64,000 bases of DNA from Flavitalea sp966112615 (GTDB lineage: Bacteria > Bacteroidota > Bacteroidia > Chitinophagales > Chitinophagaceae): positions 62,001-126,000 of the forward strand of contig CBHWDO010000006.1 of assembly GCA_966112615.1 (NCBI GenBank), written 5' to 3'. The first letter of the stretch is position 1. Every line of letters begins with the position of its first letter. Made by a program: the position numbers and the translations under genes. The notes beneath the pieces are model-generated. The model was not told where the DNA came from. It ran no database searches and saw nothing but the letters and a program-made list of their open reading frames with translations. Below, piece by piece: positions 52,870 through 61,613 of the stretch.

Positions 52870-53737
52870 GGGTGGCCTGGGTAACCAAATGTTCCAATAT
52901 GCAACATTTTACTCTCTGCAACGACATTATCAGAATTCCAACATTGTTGCGGATATCAGTAAGATTCTATTGACAGGTTCCGAGCCAAGAACCCAAATTG
53001 AAATGGTTTATAATGTGAGGTTGCCATATTGGGTGCCAGGTAGTATCAGGTATTCTATAGCGGATAAGTATGTCAAAAAAACAATTAACTCAGCACTGAA
53101 CATCTATTCAAAAATTGGCAATCTCAGGTTTATTAAAGATGATAATCATTTCAATCATCAACTTTTTGACTTAAAAGAAACTAACAACTACCTCATTCAG
53201 GGATATTGGGCCGATCAGCGATATTTTAAAATGTATGCTGATGAATTAAGAAAAATATTTTATCCTAAGAATCCTGCAAGTTCTGCGAATGAGAATCTAT
53301 TAAAAAGAATTAAAGACACTGATTCGGTTAGTGTTCATATAAGAAGGGGTGATTACCTGAAAACAGGCTCCTTTCTTGATGTTAATACTTTTAATTATTA
53401 CGAGCATGCCTTTCAAAAAGTCATGGAAGAACATCCTGATGCATCATTTTTTATTTTCTCAGATGATATTAAATGGAGCAGGCAAAGATTTGGGAATATA
53501 GCTGCAGATATGGAATTTGTTGACCATAACATTGGAATGGATGCCTATTGGGATATATTCTTGATGAGTCAGTGTAATACAAATATTATTGCTAATAGTA
53601 CATTTAGTTGGTGGGCAGGATGGTTGAATGAAAATCAAGGAAAAAAAGTTTATTGTCCATCTAAAATATTCATCTCTAAGAAACGGAATGAACTGGTGGT
53701 GCCTCAGTTTTATCCGGAAGAGTGGGTTAAAATTTAA
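52850..53737 (+). CDS. Alpha-1,2-fucosyltransferase-like GT11 protein
   Basis: 295 residues. GT11 motifs are clear: FEGGLGNQMFQYATFYSLQ at the N-terminus, the signature HIRRGDYL (about residues 162-169), FFIFSDDIKWSR and NSTFSWWAGWLN. Transfers L-fucose from GDP-L-fucose to a beta-linked galactose or similar acceptor. The GDP-mannose and Gmd steps are encoded nearby but the last synthase is not, so fucose supply depends on genes outside the window. Some relatives use other GDP sugars. Confidence 0.92.
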   Translation: MILYRFEGGLGNQMFQYATFYSLQRHYQNSNIVADISKILLTGSEPRTQIEMVYNVRLPYWVPGSIRYSIADKYVKKTINSALNIYSKIGNLRFIKDDNHFNHQLFDLKETNNYLIQGYWADQRYFKMYADELRKIFYPKNPASSANENLLKRIKDTDSVSVHIRRGDYLKTGSFLDVNTFNYYEHAFQKVMEEHPDASFFIFSDDIKWSRQRFGNIAADMEFVDHNIGMDAYWDIFLMSQCNTNIIANSTFSWWAGWLNENQGKKVYCPSKIFISKKRNELVVPQFYPEEWVKI

Positions 53738-53740
53738 AAA

Positions 53741-54931
53741 GTGAGGATTACTAAAATTTCTGTAATATCTTTTATTCTTCTTGCCCTATATGAATTGTTA
53801 GGTTTTGTAATCTTTGGATTTTCTCCTGATAATTTTTTTATTCTTCTTTATGGAAGTATTTTTTTAACCATTCCATTAGCTTTTAAAAGCAGTATCATAA
53901 ATAATACAGATAATGTCGGCCTGAGGTTTTATATCGTTTTATTTATTTTGTTTTTAATAGCCTATGGAAGAGGTTTAGCTGCTTCCCATGATTATTATTC
54001 TTTTAAATTATTATTTGTAAATATTTATGGCGGCTTATCCATTCTTTCTCTTATTTACTTTTTTATTGGAGCCTCTGTAAATGGATTTTTCTCCATTATC
54101 AGGTTCTTGATGAAACATCTTAAACTGATAGGAACCATATTGCTGCTTTTATCCTTTCTTTATGAACAGGTTTTACCCAGGGTTCTGGTCAGTGTATTTG
54201 TTTTGATCTTGATGTACCGGTATTTTGACAAAAAGAATAAATTCATGATACTTTGCCTTTCGGCCGCGTCATTTATTTTTGGACTGGGTTGGAGAGCAAA
54301 TCTTATTAGAATCGTGATCAGCTGGACAATACTTTTATTTCAGTTTCCAGTAACATATATCAGGTTCTTTAGAAAAGGATTATTGTATTCATTTTATATT
54401 ATTCCGGTTGTTGCCTTCTTCTATAGCATCTATAATACCAGTATTTTTCAACTCGAATGGTTTGGCGAAAATCTTTCGGAGGATATGTCATCAGATACCA
54501 GGACATTTCTATATCAGGAGGTATTAATTGATCTTATCAATAATAATTCCCTTTGGTTTGGTAAAGGAATTTTAGGTTCCTATTCTTCTGAATTCTTTGA
54601 TTTCGCGGAAGGGAGAATTCAGGTCGAAGTTGGGTTTTTAAAATACCTGCTTCAGGTAGGTTTGGTTGGTTTTTTGGTGATAGTATTTCTGCTTTTAAGA
54701 GCATCATTCCTTGGATTTAAAAGATCAAAAAATACGCTTTCCAAGGCTTTTTCGGTTTATCTGTCTTTTCATTTTGGCTTCTTATTCATTGAAGGGATTC
54801 CAGCCTGCAATCAGTACTTCTTTTTTGTTTGGGCTATGGTTGGATTGTTACTTAATAATAAGTTTAGAAATATGTCGGATGGTGAGATCCGATCGATGCT
54901 GGTTGTAAATAAAAAAAATGTCAGGATCTGA
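53741..54931 (+). CDS. Probable Wzy-type O-antigen/exopolysaccharide polymerase
   Basis: 396 residues with about ten to twelve hydrophobic helices and a larger periplasmic loop containing NNNSLWFGKGILGSYSSEFF, a position and look typical of Wzy/O-antigen ligase proteins. Starts at GTG, 3 nt after the GT11 stop; no ATG is available. It is the only polymerase candidate among the locus genes. Polymerase families are very divergent, so the call leans on topology and context. Confidence 0.7.
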   Translation: MRITKISVISFILLALYELLGFVIFGFSPDNFFILLYGSIFLTIPLAFKSSIINNTDNVGLRFYIVLFILFLIAYGRGLAASHDYYSFKLLFVNIYGGLSILSLIYFFIGASVNGFFSIIRFLMKHLKLIGTILLLLSFLYEQVLPRVLVSVFVLILMYRYFDKKNKFMILCLSAASFIFGLGWRANLIRIVISWTILLFQFPVTYIRFFRKGLLYSFYIIPVVAFFYSIYNTSIFQLEWFGENLSEDMSSDTRTFLYQEVLIDLINNNSLWFGKGILGSYSSEFFDFAEGRIQVEVGFLKYLLQVGLVGFLVIVFLLLRASFLGFKRSKNTLSKAFSVYLSFHFGFLFIEGIPACNQYFFFVWAMVGLLLNNKFRNMSDGEIRSMLVVNKKNVRI

Positions 54932-55773
54932 TGAAGAGAATTGCTATACTTATTACAGTTTTTAATCGAATTCAAAATACCCGATATTGTTTAGAAAGAC
55001 TTTATGCGCAGGAAACGAATGCGCACTTTGATGTATTTCTTGTGAATGATGGATCAACCGACAATACAGAAAGAGTAATATTAGAGGATTTTCCAAAAGT
55101 GCATCTTATTAAAGGTTCAGGTGATCTTTACTGGAACAGGGGTATGTGCCTCGCCTGGGAAAAAGCCTTGCAATCTGAACAATACGACTCATTTATTTGG
55201 TTGAATAATGATACTTTTCTCCTGGATGGTTCCTTGAAATATCTGTTGAAGATGGCTGATCAAACCAATTATGAAGCCATACTTTGCGGAAGTATAGCCT
55301 CACCCCATGATCCTACACAACAAACCTATGGTGGTGGCTTTTATTTGGAGAATAAATTAAAGTTGAATTACCCGAATGGAAAACTTAATCCTGCAAGTAT
55401 CATTAACGGAAACTGTGTATTAATACCGTTTAAGGTATATGAAAAGTTAGGAACACTTGATAAGACCTTTACTCATGCAATGGGTGATTTTGATTATGGA
55501 CTAAGAGCTGTAAAGAAAGGAATACCTGTATTTACAACGGATTTTGTTGCAACCTGCGAAAAAAATATTTCCGTTCCTGTATGGTGCAATCCTTCCAAAA
55601 AAGTTCAGGATAGATGGAAGAATCTTTATCATCCTTTAGGCCGAAGTGAACCCGATAAATTTTTCATTTATTCATTAAGACATTTTGGATTGCTCAATGC
55701 ATGCAAAGTATTCTTTTCTCAGCATCTTCGAATGGCATTTCCTTCTATCTGGAAATCTATAAAAAAAGTATAG
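54931..55773 (+). CDS. Glycosyltransferase family 2 protein
   Basis: 280 residues, GT-A fold. ILITVFNRIQNTRYCLERLY at the N-terminus, the UDP/dTDP-binding FLVNDGSTDNTE, metal-site region WLNNDTFL and a conserved INGNCVLIPFKVYEKLG match the rhamnosyltransferase-like GT2 branch. Its start overlaps the polymerase stop by one base (TGATG). Donor sugar not determined. Confidence 0.9.
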   Translation: MKRIAILITVFNRIQNTRYCLERLYAQETNAHFDVFLVNDGSTDNTERVILEDFPKVHLIKGSGDLYWNRGMCLAWEKALQSEQYDSFIWLNNDTFLLDGSLKYLLKMADQTNYEAILCGSIASPHDPTQQTYGGGFYLENKLKLNYPNGKLNPASIINGNCVLIPFKVYEKLGTLDKTFTHAMGDFDYGLRAVKKGIPVFTTDFVATCEKNISVPVWCNPSKKVQDRWKNLYHPLGRSEPDKFFIYSLRHFGLLNACKVFFSQHLRMAFPSIWKSIKKV

Positions 55774-55783
55774 AGAATTAATT

Positions 55784-56680
55784 ATGATCGTCTCCCCCGT
55801 AGTCCTTTTCTGCTATAAACGCCTGGATTGCCTAAAGCAAACCATCAATGCTTTAAAAGCAAGTCCACTGGCCATTCAAACTCACCTGATCATTTTCTCT
55901 GATGGACCTAAATCGGAAAATGATAGAGAGGCAGTAAATAATGTTCGGGAATTTCTTAACGAGATCGATGGATTCAGAGTTATTACAAAACATTTTTCTG
56001 ATAATAATAAAGGGTTGGCGAACTCTATAATCTCTGGTGTTTCGCAAGTCCTGGATAAATACGATAGGGTTATTGTTCTTGAAGATGACTTGCTTACCAG
56101 CAAGAACTTTCTTTCCTACATGAACCAGGCGCTGGATCACTACCAGTTTAATAATAAAGTTTTCTCCATTGCCGGATATACATCGGAAATTAAAAACGGT
56201 GATCCTTCCAAAGTTTATTTTACCCAGCGTGCATCATCCTGGGGTTGGGCAACATGGAGAAATAGATGGGACTTTATTGATTGGGAAGTTTGTGACTACA
56301 ATGAATTTAAGAAAGATCTCCAGGCAAGAAAAGCTTTTAACCGTATGGGCTCCGACCTGTCAAAAATGTTAGATAAGCAAATGTCCGGAAAAATAAATAG
56401 TTGGGCCATAAGATGGTGTTTTCACCAATTTAAATACGATCTTTACACAGTCTTTCCCCAAGTATCCAAAGTGAAAAACATTGGCTTTGCCAATGAAGGA
56501 ACTCATACTAACGATCGATTTAATCGCTTCGACACTTCATTGGATAATTCAGGTATCATATCCTTTGACTTTCCCGACGATGTCCATATAGATAAAACCA
56601 TCTTCAAACAATTCTATTCCAAGTATTCTATTTTAACCCGTATTGGTTATAAGCTATTGAATTCATTAGTCAAAATTTGA
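55784..56680 (+). CDS. GT-A-type glycosyltransferase (GT2-like, WbuP-type)
   Basis: 298 residues. PVVLFCYKRLDCLKQTINAL at the N-terminus, IIFSDGPKS, and the metal-binding VLEDDLLTSKNFL (EDD in place of DxD), then SSWGWATWRNRWDFIDW, a tryptophan-rich segment seen in hypothetical sugar transferases of polysaccharide loci. Cytosolic, acting on the lipid-linked oligosaccharide. The sugar is unknown. Confidence 0.82.
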   Translation: MIVSPVVLFCYKRLDCLKQTINALKASPLAIQTHLIIFSDGPKSENDREAVNNVREFLNEIDGFRVITKHFSDNNKGLANSIISGVSQVLDKYDRVIVLEDDLLTSKNFLSYMNQALDHYQFNNKVFSIAGYTSEIKNGDPSKVYFTQRASSWGWATWRNRWDFIDWEVCDYNEFKKDLQARKAFNRMGSDLSKMLDKQMSGKINSWAIRWCFHQFKYDLYTVFPQVSKVKNIGFANEGTHTNDRFNRFDTSLDNSGIISFDFPDDVHIDKTIFKQFYSKYSILTRIGYKLLNSLVKI

Positions 56681-56699
56681 TTACCATTAAACCACAACC

Positions 56700-57854
56700 A
56701 TGCGAGTAATTTTTGACATCACCAATGTAATTCCTGGAAAAGGAGGAGCTGGTGGGGGTATTTGGGTATATGCATCACGGTTATTGGCGGAACTCGATGA
56801 CATGGCCGCTGAGAATGATCTTGAAGTGATTTGTCTGAAAAACAGGCTTAACACCAACCTCCATCTTAAGAATATTGAAGTGGTTGACTTTGATGTGAAA
56901 TCTCAAAATATTCTTCATAGAATGCACTGGCTGCATATTCGCCTTCCTAAGATCTGTAAAAAATACAAGGCTGACCTCCTGCATAGAGTAGTGCCTGAAA
57001 TGCCAGTTTTCAATTATTGCAAATCAGTATGCACATTGCATGACCTCATGTTCAATTTTTATCTTTCTAACAAGGACATGAACCGTTCACTAAGCTTTAT
57101 GGAAAAAGCTAAGTTCCAGGTGCTTAATGCAAAGACAAGACACGCAGTTCATAGCTCTGATGCAGTGATTGTCCCTTCTTATTCCGTTGAACAGGAAGTA
57201 AATAAGGTTTTTAAGACTGGATCAAACAGGTTGGTCGTGATCCCTGAGGCTAGCGACCGTTTGATCCGTTCCATTTCAAGCCCTCAGAATTTTTCGGATG
57301 GAGACCTGTTTAAAATAATTGTAGTTGCAGGATTCTTTCCTCATAAGGGTCATCCATATGTTATAGATCTTGCTGCTGAACTGGTTAAGAATGGTATCTA
57401 TAATTTCCAGATTACTTTAAGAGGAAACCCTTCAAACCAGGAATACATAAACAGTTTAAAAATTGATATTGCTAATCGAAACCTGAGCAAGTATTTTGAG
57501 TTTAGCACATTTAATAAAAAACATGACCTGAAAGATATTTATCAGGATCAACACTGCTTTTTATTGCTATCGGCTTATGAAGGTTTTGGACTTCCTGTTT
57601 TGGAAGCACAAAGCTTTGGCTTACCGGTAGTCTGCTCAGATATTCCAGTGTTCAGGGAAAACCTGAACGACTCCGCGCTATTCGTCGATCCTACGAATTC
57701 CAGACAATTATGTTCCACTATTATGGAACTGATGATTTCGCCCAGGTTAAGGCAACAATTGGTTCAGCATGGTTATGAAAATATCCAGAGATTTTCCTGG
57801 AAACAAATGACCGATGAAACGCTACGCCTATACGAAACCATTAACCTTAGTTAA
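56700..57854 (+). CDS. Glycosyltransferase family 4 protein
   Basis: 384 residues, GT-B fold. N-terminal glycine-rich loop IPGKGGAGGGIWVYA; donor domain with VAGFFPHKGHPYVIDL, FEFSTFNKKHDLKDIY and the retaining-GT motif SAYEGFGLPVLEAQSFGLP, where the two glutamates of E-x7-E are present. Likely mannosyl- or similar transferase, but the specificity cannot be read. Located 19 nt after the previous gene and 5 nt before the GT26 gene. Confidence 0.92.
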   Translation: MRVIFDITNVIPGKGGAGGGIWVYASRLLAELDDMAAENDLEVICLKNRLNTNLHLKNIEVVDFDVKSQNILHRMHWLHIRLPKICKKYKADLLHRVVPEMPVFNYCKSVCTLHDLMFNFYLSNKDMNRSLSFMEKAKFQVLNAKTRHAVHSSDAVIVPSYSVEQEVNKVFKTGSNRLVVIPEASDRLIRSISSPQNFSDGDLFKIIVVAGFFPHKGHPYVIDLAAELVKNGIYNFQITLRGNPSNQEYINSLKIDIANRNLSKYFEFSTFNKKHDLKDIYQDQHCFLLLSAYEGFGLPVLEAQSFGLPVVCSDIPVFRENLNDSALFVDPTNSRQLCSTIMELMISPRLRQQLVQHGYENIQRFSWKQMTDETLRLYETINLS

Positions 57855-57859
57855 CCTAC

Positions 57860-58615
57860 ATGCAAAAAGAATCCCTATTAGATGTTCCTGTAACCCTGGG
57901 AACATGGCCTTCATTTGTTCAATCTATTCTTACTCTGACTAAAGAAGAGGAGAACAGTAGTTATGTGTGCCTTGCCAATGTGCACATGGTGGTTGAGGCC
58001 AATACTCATGATGATTTTAAATCAGTATTACACAACGCCGATATAATTGCTCCTGATGGAAAACCATTAACGTGGGCGCTTAAGATGCTTTACGGCATCG
58101 ATCAGCCTCGTATAGCCGGGATGGACCTTTTACCCAGGCTGCTCAGCGTAGCAGAATCCTACCAGCTTCCAGTATTCTTTTATGGAGGAACAGAGCAAAT
58201 GCAGGAACGAACAAGATCATTTCTAACAGAAAAATACCCTGATCTTATCCTTGCAGGCTTTGTTTCTCCTCCTTTCAGAAGGCTTACCGACCGCGAAGAA
58301 GAAGAGCATATCACGATTATTAACAGGTCGGGAGCCAAATTACTTTTTGTAGTGTTAGGCTGTCCTAAGCAGGAAAAATGGATGGCAAAAATGAAAGGAA
58401 AGATATCAGCCTGCATGGTTGGTATTGGTGGAGCACTTCCTGTGATGATAGGATTACAGAAAAGGGCCCCTGAATGGATGCAGAAATCCGGGCTGGAATG
58501 GTTCTTCAGATTGATCCAGGAACCTAAACGATTATTCAAAAGATACCTAATAACCAATAGTAAGTTCCTTTATTTATTATCGAGAGATATTATCCGGAAA
58601 AAGGTGCTTAACTAA
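57860..58615 (+). CDS. WecG/TagA/CpsF family glycosyltransferase (GT26)
   Basis: 251 residues. YVCLANVHMVVEANTHDDF, the catalytic IIAPDGKPLTWALKML with conserved Asp, RIAGMDLLPRLL, VLGCPKQEKWMAKM and the C-terminal amphipathic RAPEWMQKSGLEWFFRL, RYL segment are diagnostic. Family members add ManNAc(A), glucose or a related sugar to the undecaprenyl-pyrophosphoryl first sugar, so it probably adds the second residue after the WcaJ-like enzyme. Tail binds the membrane. Confidence 0.93.
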   Translation: MQKESLLDVPVTLGTWPSFVQSILTLTKEEENSSYVCLANVHMVVEANTHDDFKSVLHNADIIAPDGKPLTWALKMLYGIDQPRIAGMDLLPRLLSVAESYQLPVFFYGGTEQMQERTRSFLTEKYPDLILAGFVSPPFRRLTDREEEEHITIINRSGAKLLFVVLGCPKQEKWMAKMKGKISACMVGIGGALPVMIGLQKRAPEWMQKSGLEWFFRLIQEPKRLFKRYLITNSKFLYLLSRDIIRKKVLN

Positions 58616-58625
58616 ACACTTGCTT

Positions 58626-60203
58626 ATGACCCTTAACCCTAGAACCTTATTGACCTTGCTTTTGCTGGCTTCTTTGAATAGTTTTGGCCAGAACACCATC
58701 GCTCCATATGACCTGGAACAGGAAGCTTTCTTGGTAAAACAGGAACGGTTGCCTCTTTATTCTTCCGTAAGGCCATTACAATTTAATTTTGACAGCACAT
58801 TCAAATACCAGGAAACACCTGCTTTAAATAAATTTAGGAAAAGGTTTTTAACTGACCAGCCACTGATTGCATATAACGATAAGAACACGGAATTCTTTTT
58901 AAATCCTGTAATTGATGTGATGCTGGGATCTTCTAATTCGAATAATGTCAGTAAATCAACCTGGCATTTTGGAAGAGGTTTTCATGGCGGTGCAACATTT
59001 AATAAAAAATGGCAAATAGATTTTTCTTTTGTAGAAAATCAATCCAAAACACCATATTTCCTTGACTCATTTGTAAATAATAGTTACAGAAGCCTTCCAG
59101 GATTAGGACAGGTTAAAGTTACAGACGACAGAACATACGATTACAGCTATACTAACGGGTTTCTTCGCTGGATGCCAACCAACAAATTCAGTGCAACACT
59201 TGGGCATGGTCAACATTTCCTGGGTGAAGGTTATCGTAGTTTATTCCTGAGCGATAATGCTTATAATTATCCATACCTGCAGCTGAACCTTAATACAAGG
59301 CATGTTCATTATATGGTATTGTTTAGCCAGTATACCAACCTGTTTAAGAAGTTTAATGATACCTACCAGCGAAAGTGGAGTGCAATGAATTATTTGAATA
59401 TTGCAATTTCAAAAAGATTTCAACTCGGACTTTTTCAGGGTGTTATCTGGCAGGATAGGGATAGCACAGGAAAACGAGGTTTCGATGTTCAGTATTTAAT
59501 TCCTACCACCATTGTAAGGCCTATTGAATTTTCACAAGGTTCTGCAGATAATACTTTCCTAGGGATCCATGCTAACTACAAAGTTGGTAAGTCGATGGTT
59601 TCATACTTTCAATTATTCTTAGATGATATCAACATTCGAGAAACATTTAAGAATAATAAGCAGCATATTAATAATAAATACGCGATTCAGTTAGGATTGA
59701 AGGGATACAATGATTTTTCAGATGTGAATCTCAGGTGGAGAATAGAGTATAACTACTCCAGGCCTTATACATATGGACACAGAAAGATTGAGCAGTCTTA
59801 TACTCACTACCATCAACCAATTGCACATCCAGTAGGGGCAAATTTCCATGAAGGTATCTTTGCTGCTGACCTTACTTATAAAAGATGGTATGGAACATTT
59901 CTAGGACAATATGCAAGGGTAGGAAGAGATGATAAACAGGGTTATAATGATGGTAATAATTTGTTTGGTGGAGAAGATGGAGTTCCTGAACTCGGAACAA
60001 AAACATTGCAGGGTAATAAACAGAATCAGGTAACTGTACAGGCAGTTGCAGGATTCATTCTTAATAGATCATGGAGAACCGGAATTGAAGCAAGAGTATT
60101 TTACAAAGATCAAAAATCCGTTTCTGGTGGAGCCTCCAATTCTACAACCTGGTTCCAGGTTGGAATTGTAACAAGACTAAGAAATCAGTACTTCGAATTT
60201 TAA
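58626..60203 (+). CDS. Wzi/RemB-like outer-membrane beta-barrel protein
   Basis: 525 residues from the ATG at 58626 (a TTG two codons earlier is unlikely). Signal peptide residues 1 to about 22 (LLLASLNSFGQ). Beta-strand-rich body with many aromatic residues; the WMPTNKFSATLGHGQHFLGEGYRSLFLSD segment, in short GHGQHFLGEGYRS, resembles Wzi capsule-assembly proteins and the Flavobacterium gliding protein RemB. In this locus a role in binding exopolysaccharide to the outer surface is the simplest reading. The last residue pattern (RLRNQYFEF, ending in Phe) fits a barrel. Confidence 0.75.
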   Translation: MTLNPRTLLTLLLLASLNSFGQNTIAPYDLEQEAFLVKQERLPLYSSVRPLQFNFDSTFKYQETPALNKFRKRFLTDQPLIAYNDKNTEFFLNPVIDVMLGSSNSNNVSKSTWHFGRGFHGGATFNKKWQIDFSFVENQSKTPYFLDSFVNNSYRSLPGLGQVKVTDDRTYDYSYTNGFLRWMPTNKFSATLGHGQHFLGEGYRSLFLSDNAYNYPYLQLNLNTRHVHYMVLFSQYTNLFKKFNDTYQRKWSAMNYLNIAISKRFQLGLFQGVIWQDRDSTGKRGFDVQYLIPTTIVRPIEFSQGSADNTFLGIHANYKVGKSMVSYFQLFLDDINIRETFKNNKQHINNKYAIQLGLKGYNDFSDVNLRWRIEYNYSRPYTYGHRKIEQSYTHYHQPIAHPVGANFHEGIFAADLTYKRWYGTFLGQYARVGRDDKQGYNDGNNLFGGEDGVPELGTKTLQGNKQNQVTVQAVAGFILNRSWRTGIEARVFYKDQKSVSGGASNSTTWFQVGIVTRLRNQYFEF

Positions 60204-60236
60204 TTAGTCGATAACCCTTAACCACAACCCAGTGCC

Positions 60237-61613
60237 ATGCTTTCCCGTTATACTTTACTCCTAAAAGGATTTGCCCTTGCTGCAGATCTTTTTTCCCTTG
60301 GGTTTTCAATAATAATATCATGGTATTATTTTGGAGATCTTAATGCTCCCAGGTTTACAAATAATTCTTTTTCACATATAGTAATTGCTTTTCTAACATG
60401 GCTCCTTGTGGCCTTTATTAGTCAGTTGTATATGGCAGGGCCAATCTTCGCGGAGTTAATGAAGAAAACGTTTAAATCTTTAACGCTCTATGTTCTATTG
60501 ATCTTTGCATACATTTTTGCCATAAAACAATTAGAAACCAGCAGGTTGTTTTTATTTTCTTTTATTGGAGTGTTTTCTTTCCTGGTATTATGCACGAGAA
60601 TGTTCATATTGATCGCTCTTAAACCATTAATTAAGTTTGATCATTCCAAGAAAAGGGTCGCAATAGTAGGAAACAGTGAGATGTCATATCGTGCTGCTTA
60701 TTATTTTTCCAATTCAAAATCCGGCTATGAATTTGTAGGGTTTTTTGATGATGAATCCAATTACAGACAAGGATATCCTGTTCTTGGAAATATTGAATCT
60801 TGCCTTGAATTTGCAAAGTCAAATAAGGTAGACGAGATCTACTCAACTGTATTACCTGAATCCAACGAAGCATTAAAAGAATTAGTGACCGAAGCGGAAC
60901 GGAACTTTATCAGGTTCAAATTTATTCCTGATTTCAATTACCTGTTTCACCGGCATGTCAATCTTACTCTCGAAGGTGGAATACCTGTGATCAGCTTTCG
61001 TGAAGAGCCGCTTGAGAATATAGTTAATAGGATAAATAAGAGATTATTTGATGTGTCATTCACCTTTGTTGTTACTGTTTTGCTGCTTTGGTGGCTGATA
61101 CCATTAATAGCGATCATTATCAAGATTGATTCAAAAGGTCCTGTATTTTTTATCCAAAAAAGATCTGGAAGGAATAATAAGGTTTTCAACTTCTATAAAT
61201 TCCGATCCATGAGAGTTAATGAAGACGCAGACCATCGGCATGCATCGAAAGATGATGACAGGATTACAAAAGTTGGTAAGTTTTTAAGGAAAACCAGTTT
61301 GGATGAGTTGCCTCAATTTTGGAATGTGATAAAAGGTGATATCAGTGTTGTTGGTCCGCGACCACACATGCTAAAGCATACGGATGAATACTCCCGGCTC
61401 ATCAACAAATTTATGGTCCGTCATTTTCTCAAACCGGGTATTACCGGATGGGCTCAGATCAATGGATTTAGGGGTGATGTGAATCCCGAATTAATGGAGA
61501 GAAGGGTAGAGCTTGATATCTGGTATATGGAGAATTGGAGCTTCTGGTTAGATATAAAGGTTATTCTAAAGACTGCATGGCAGGTGATCAAACCAACTAA
61601 GAGTGCCTGGTAA
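60237..61613 (+). CDS. Undecaprenyl-phosphate sugar-1-phosphate transferase (WcaJ/WbaP-like)
   Basis: 458 residues. Four N-terminal helices, a CoA-binding-like middle domain (KRVAIVGNSEMSYRAAYYF, FVGFFDDES), one more helix (about 275-295) and the C-terminal Bac_transf catalytic domain with FFIQKRSGRNNKVFNFYKF, RKTSLDELPQFWNV, SVVGPRPHM and KPGITGWAQINGFRGD. It starts repeat-unit synthesis by loading glucose-1-P or galactose-1-P on undecaprenyl phosphate. In most loci it sits early; here it is near the 3' end. Confidence 0.94.
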   Translation: MLSRYTLLLKGFALAADLFSLGFSIIISWYYFGDLNAPRFTNNSFSHIVIAFLTWLLVAFISQLYMAGPIFAELMKKTFKSLTLYVLLIFAYIFAIKQLETSRLFLFSFIGVFSFLVLCTRMFILIALKPLIKFDHSKKRVAIVGNSEMSYRAAYYFSNSKSGYEFVGFFDDESNYRQGYPVLGNIESCLEFAKSNKVDEIYSTVLPESNEALKELVTEAERNFIRFKFIPDFNYLFHRHVNLTLEGGIPVISFREEPLENIVNRINKRLFDVSFTFVVTVLLLWWLIPLIAIIIKIDSKGPVFFIQKRSGRNNKVFNFYKFRSMRVNEDADHRHASKDDDRITKVGKFLRKTSLDELPQFWNVIKGDISVVGPRPHMLKHTDEYSRLINKFMVRHFLKPGITGWAQINGFRGDVNPELMERRVELDIWYMENWSFWLDIKVILKTAWQVIKPTKSAW

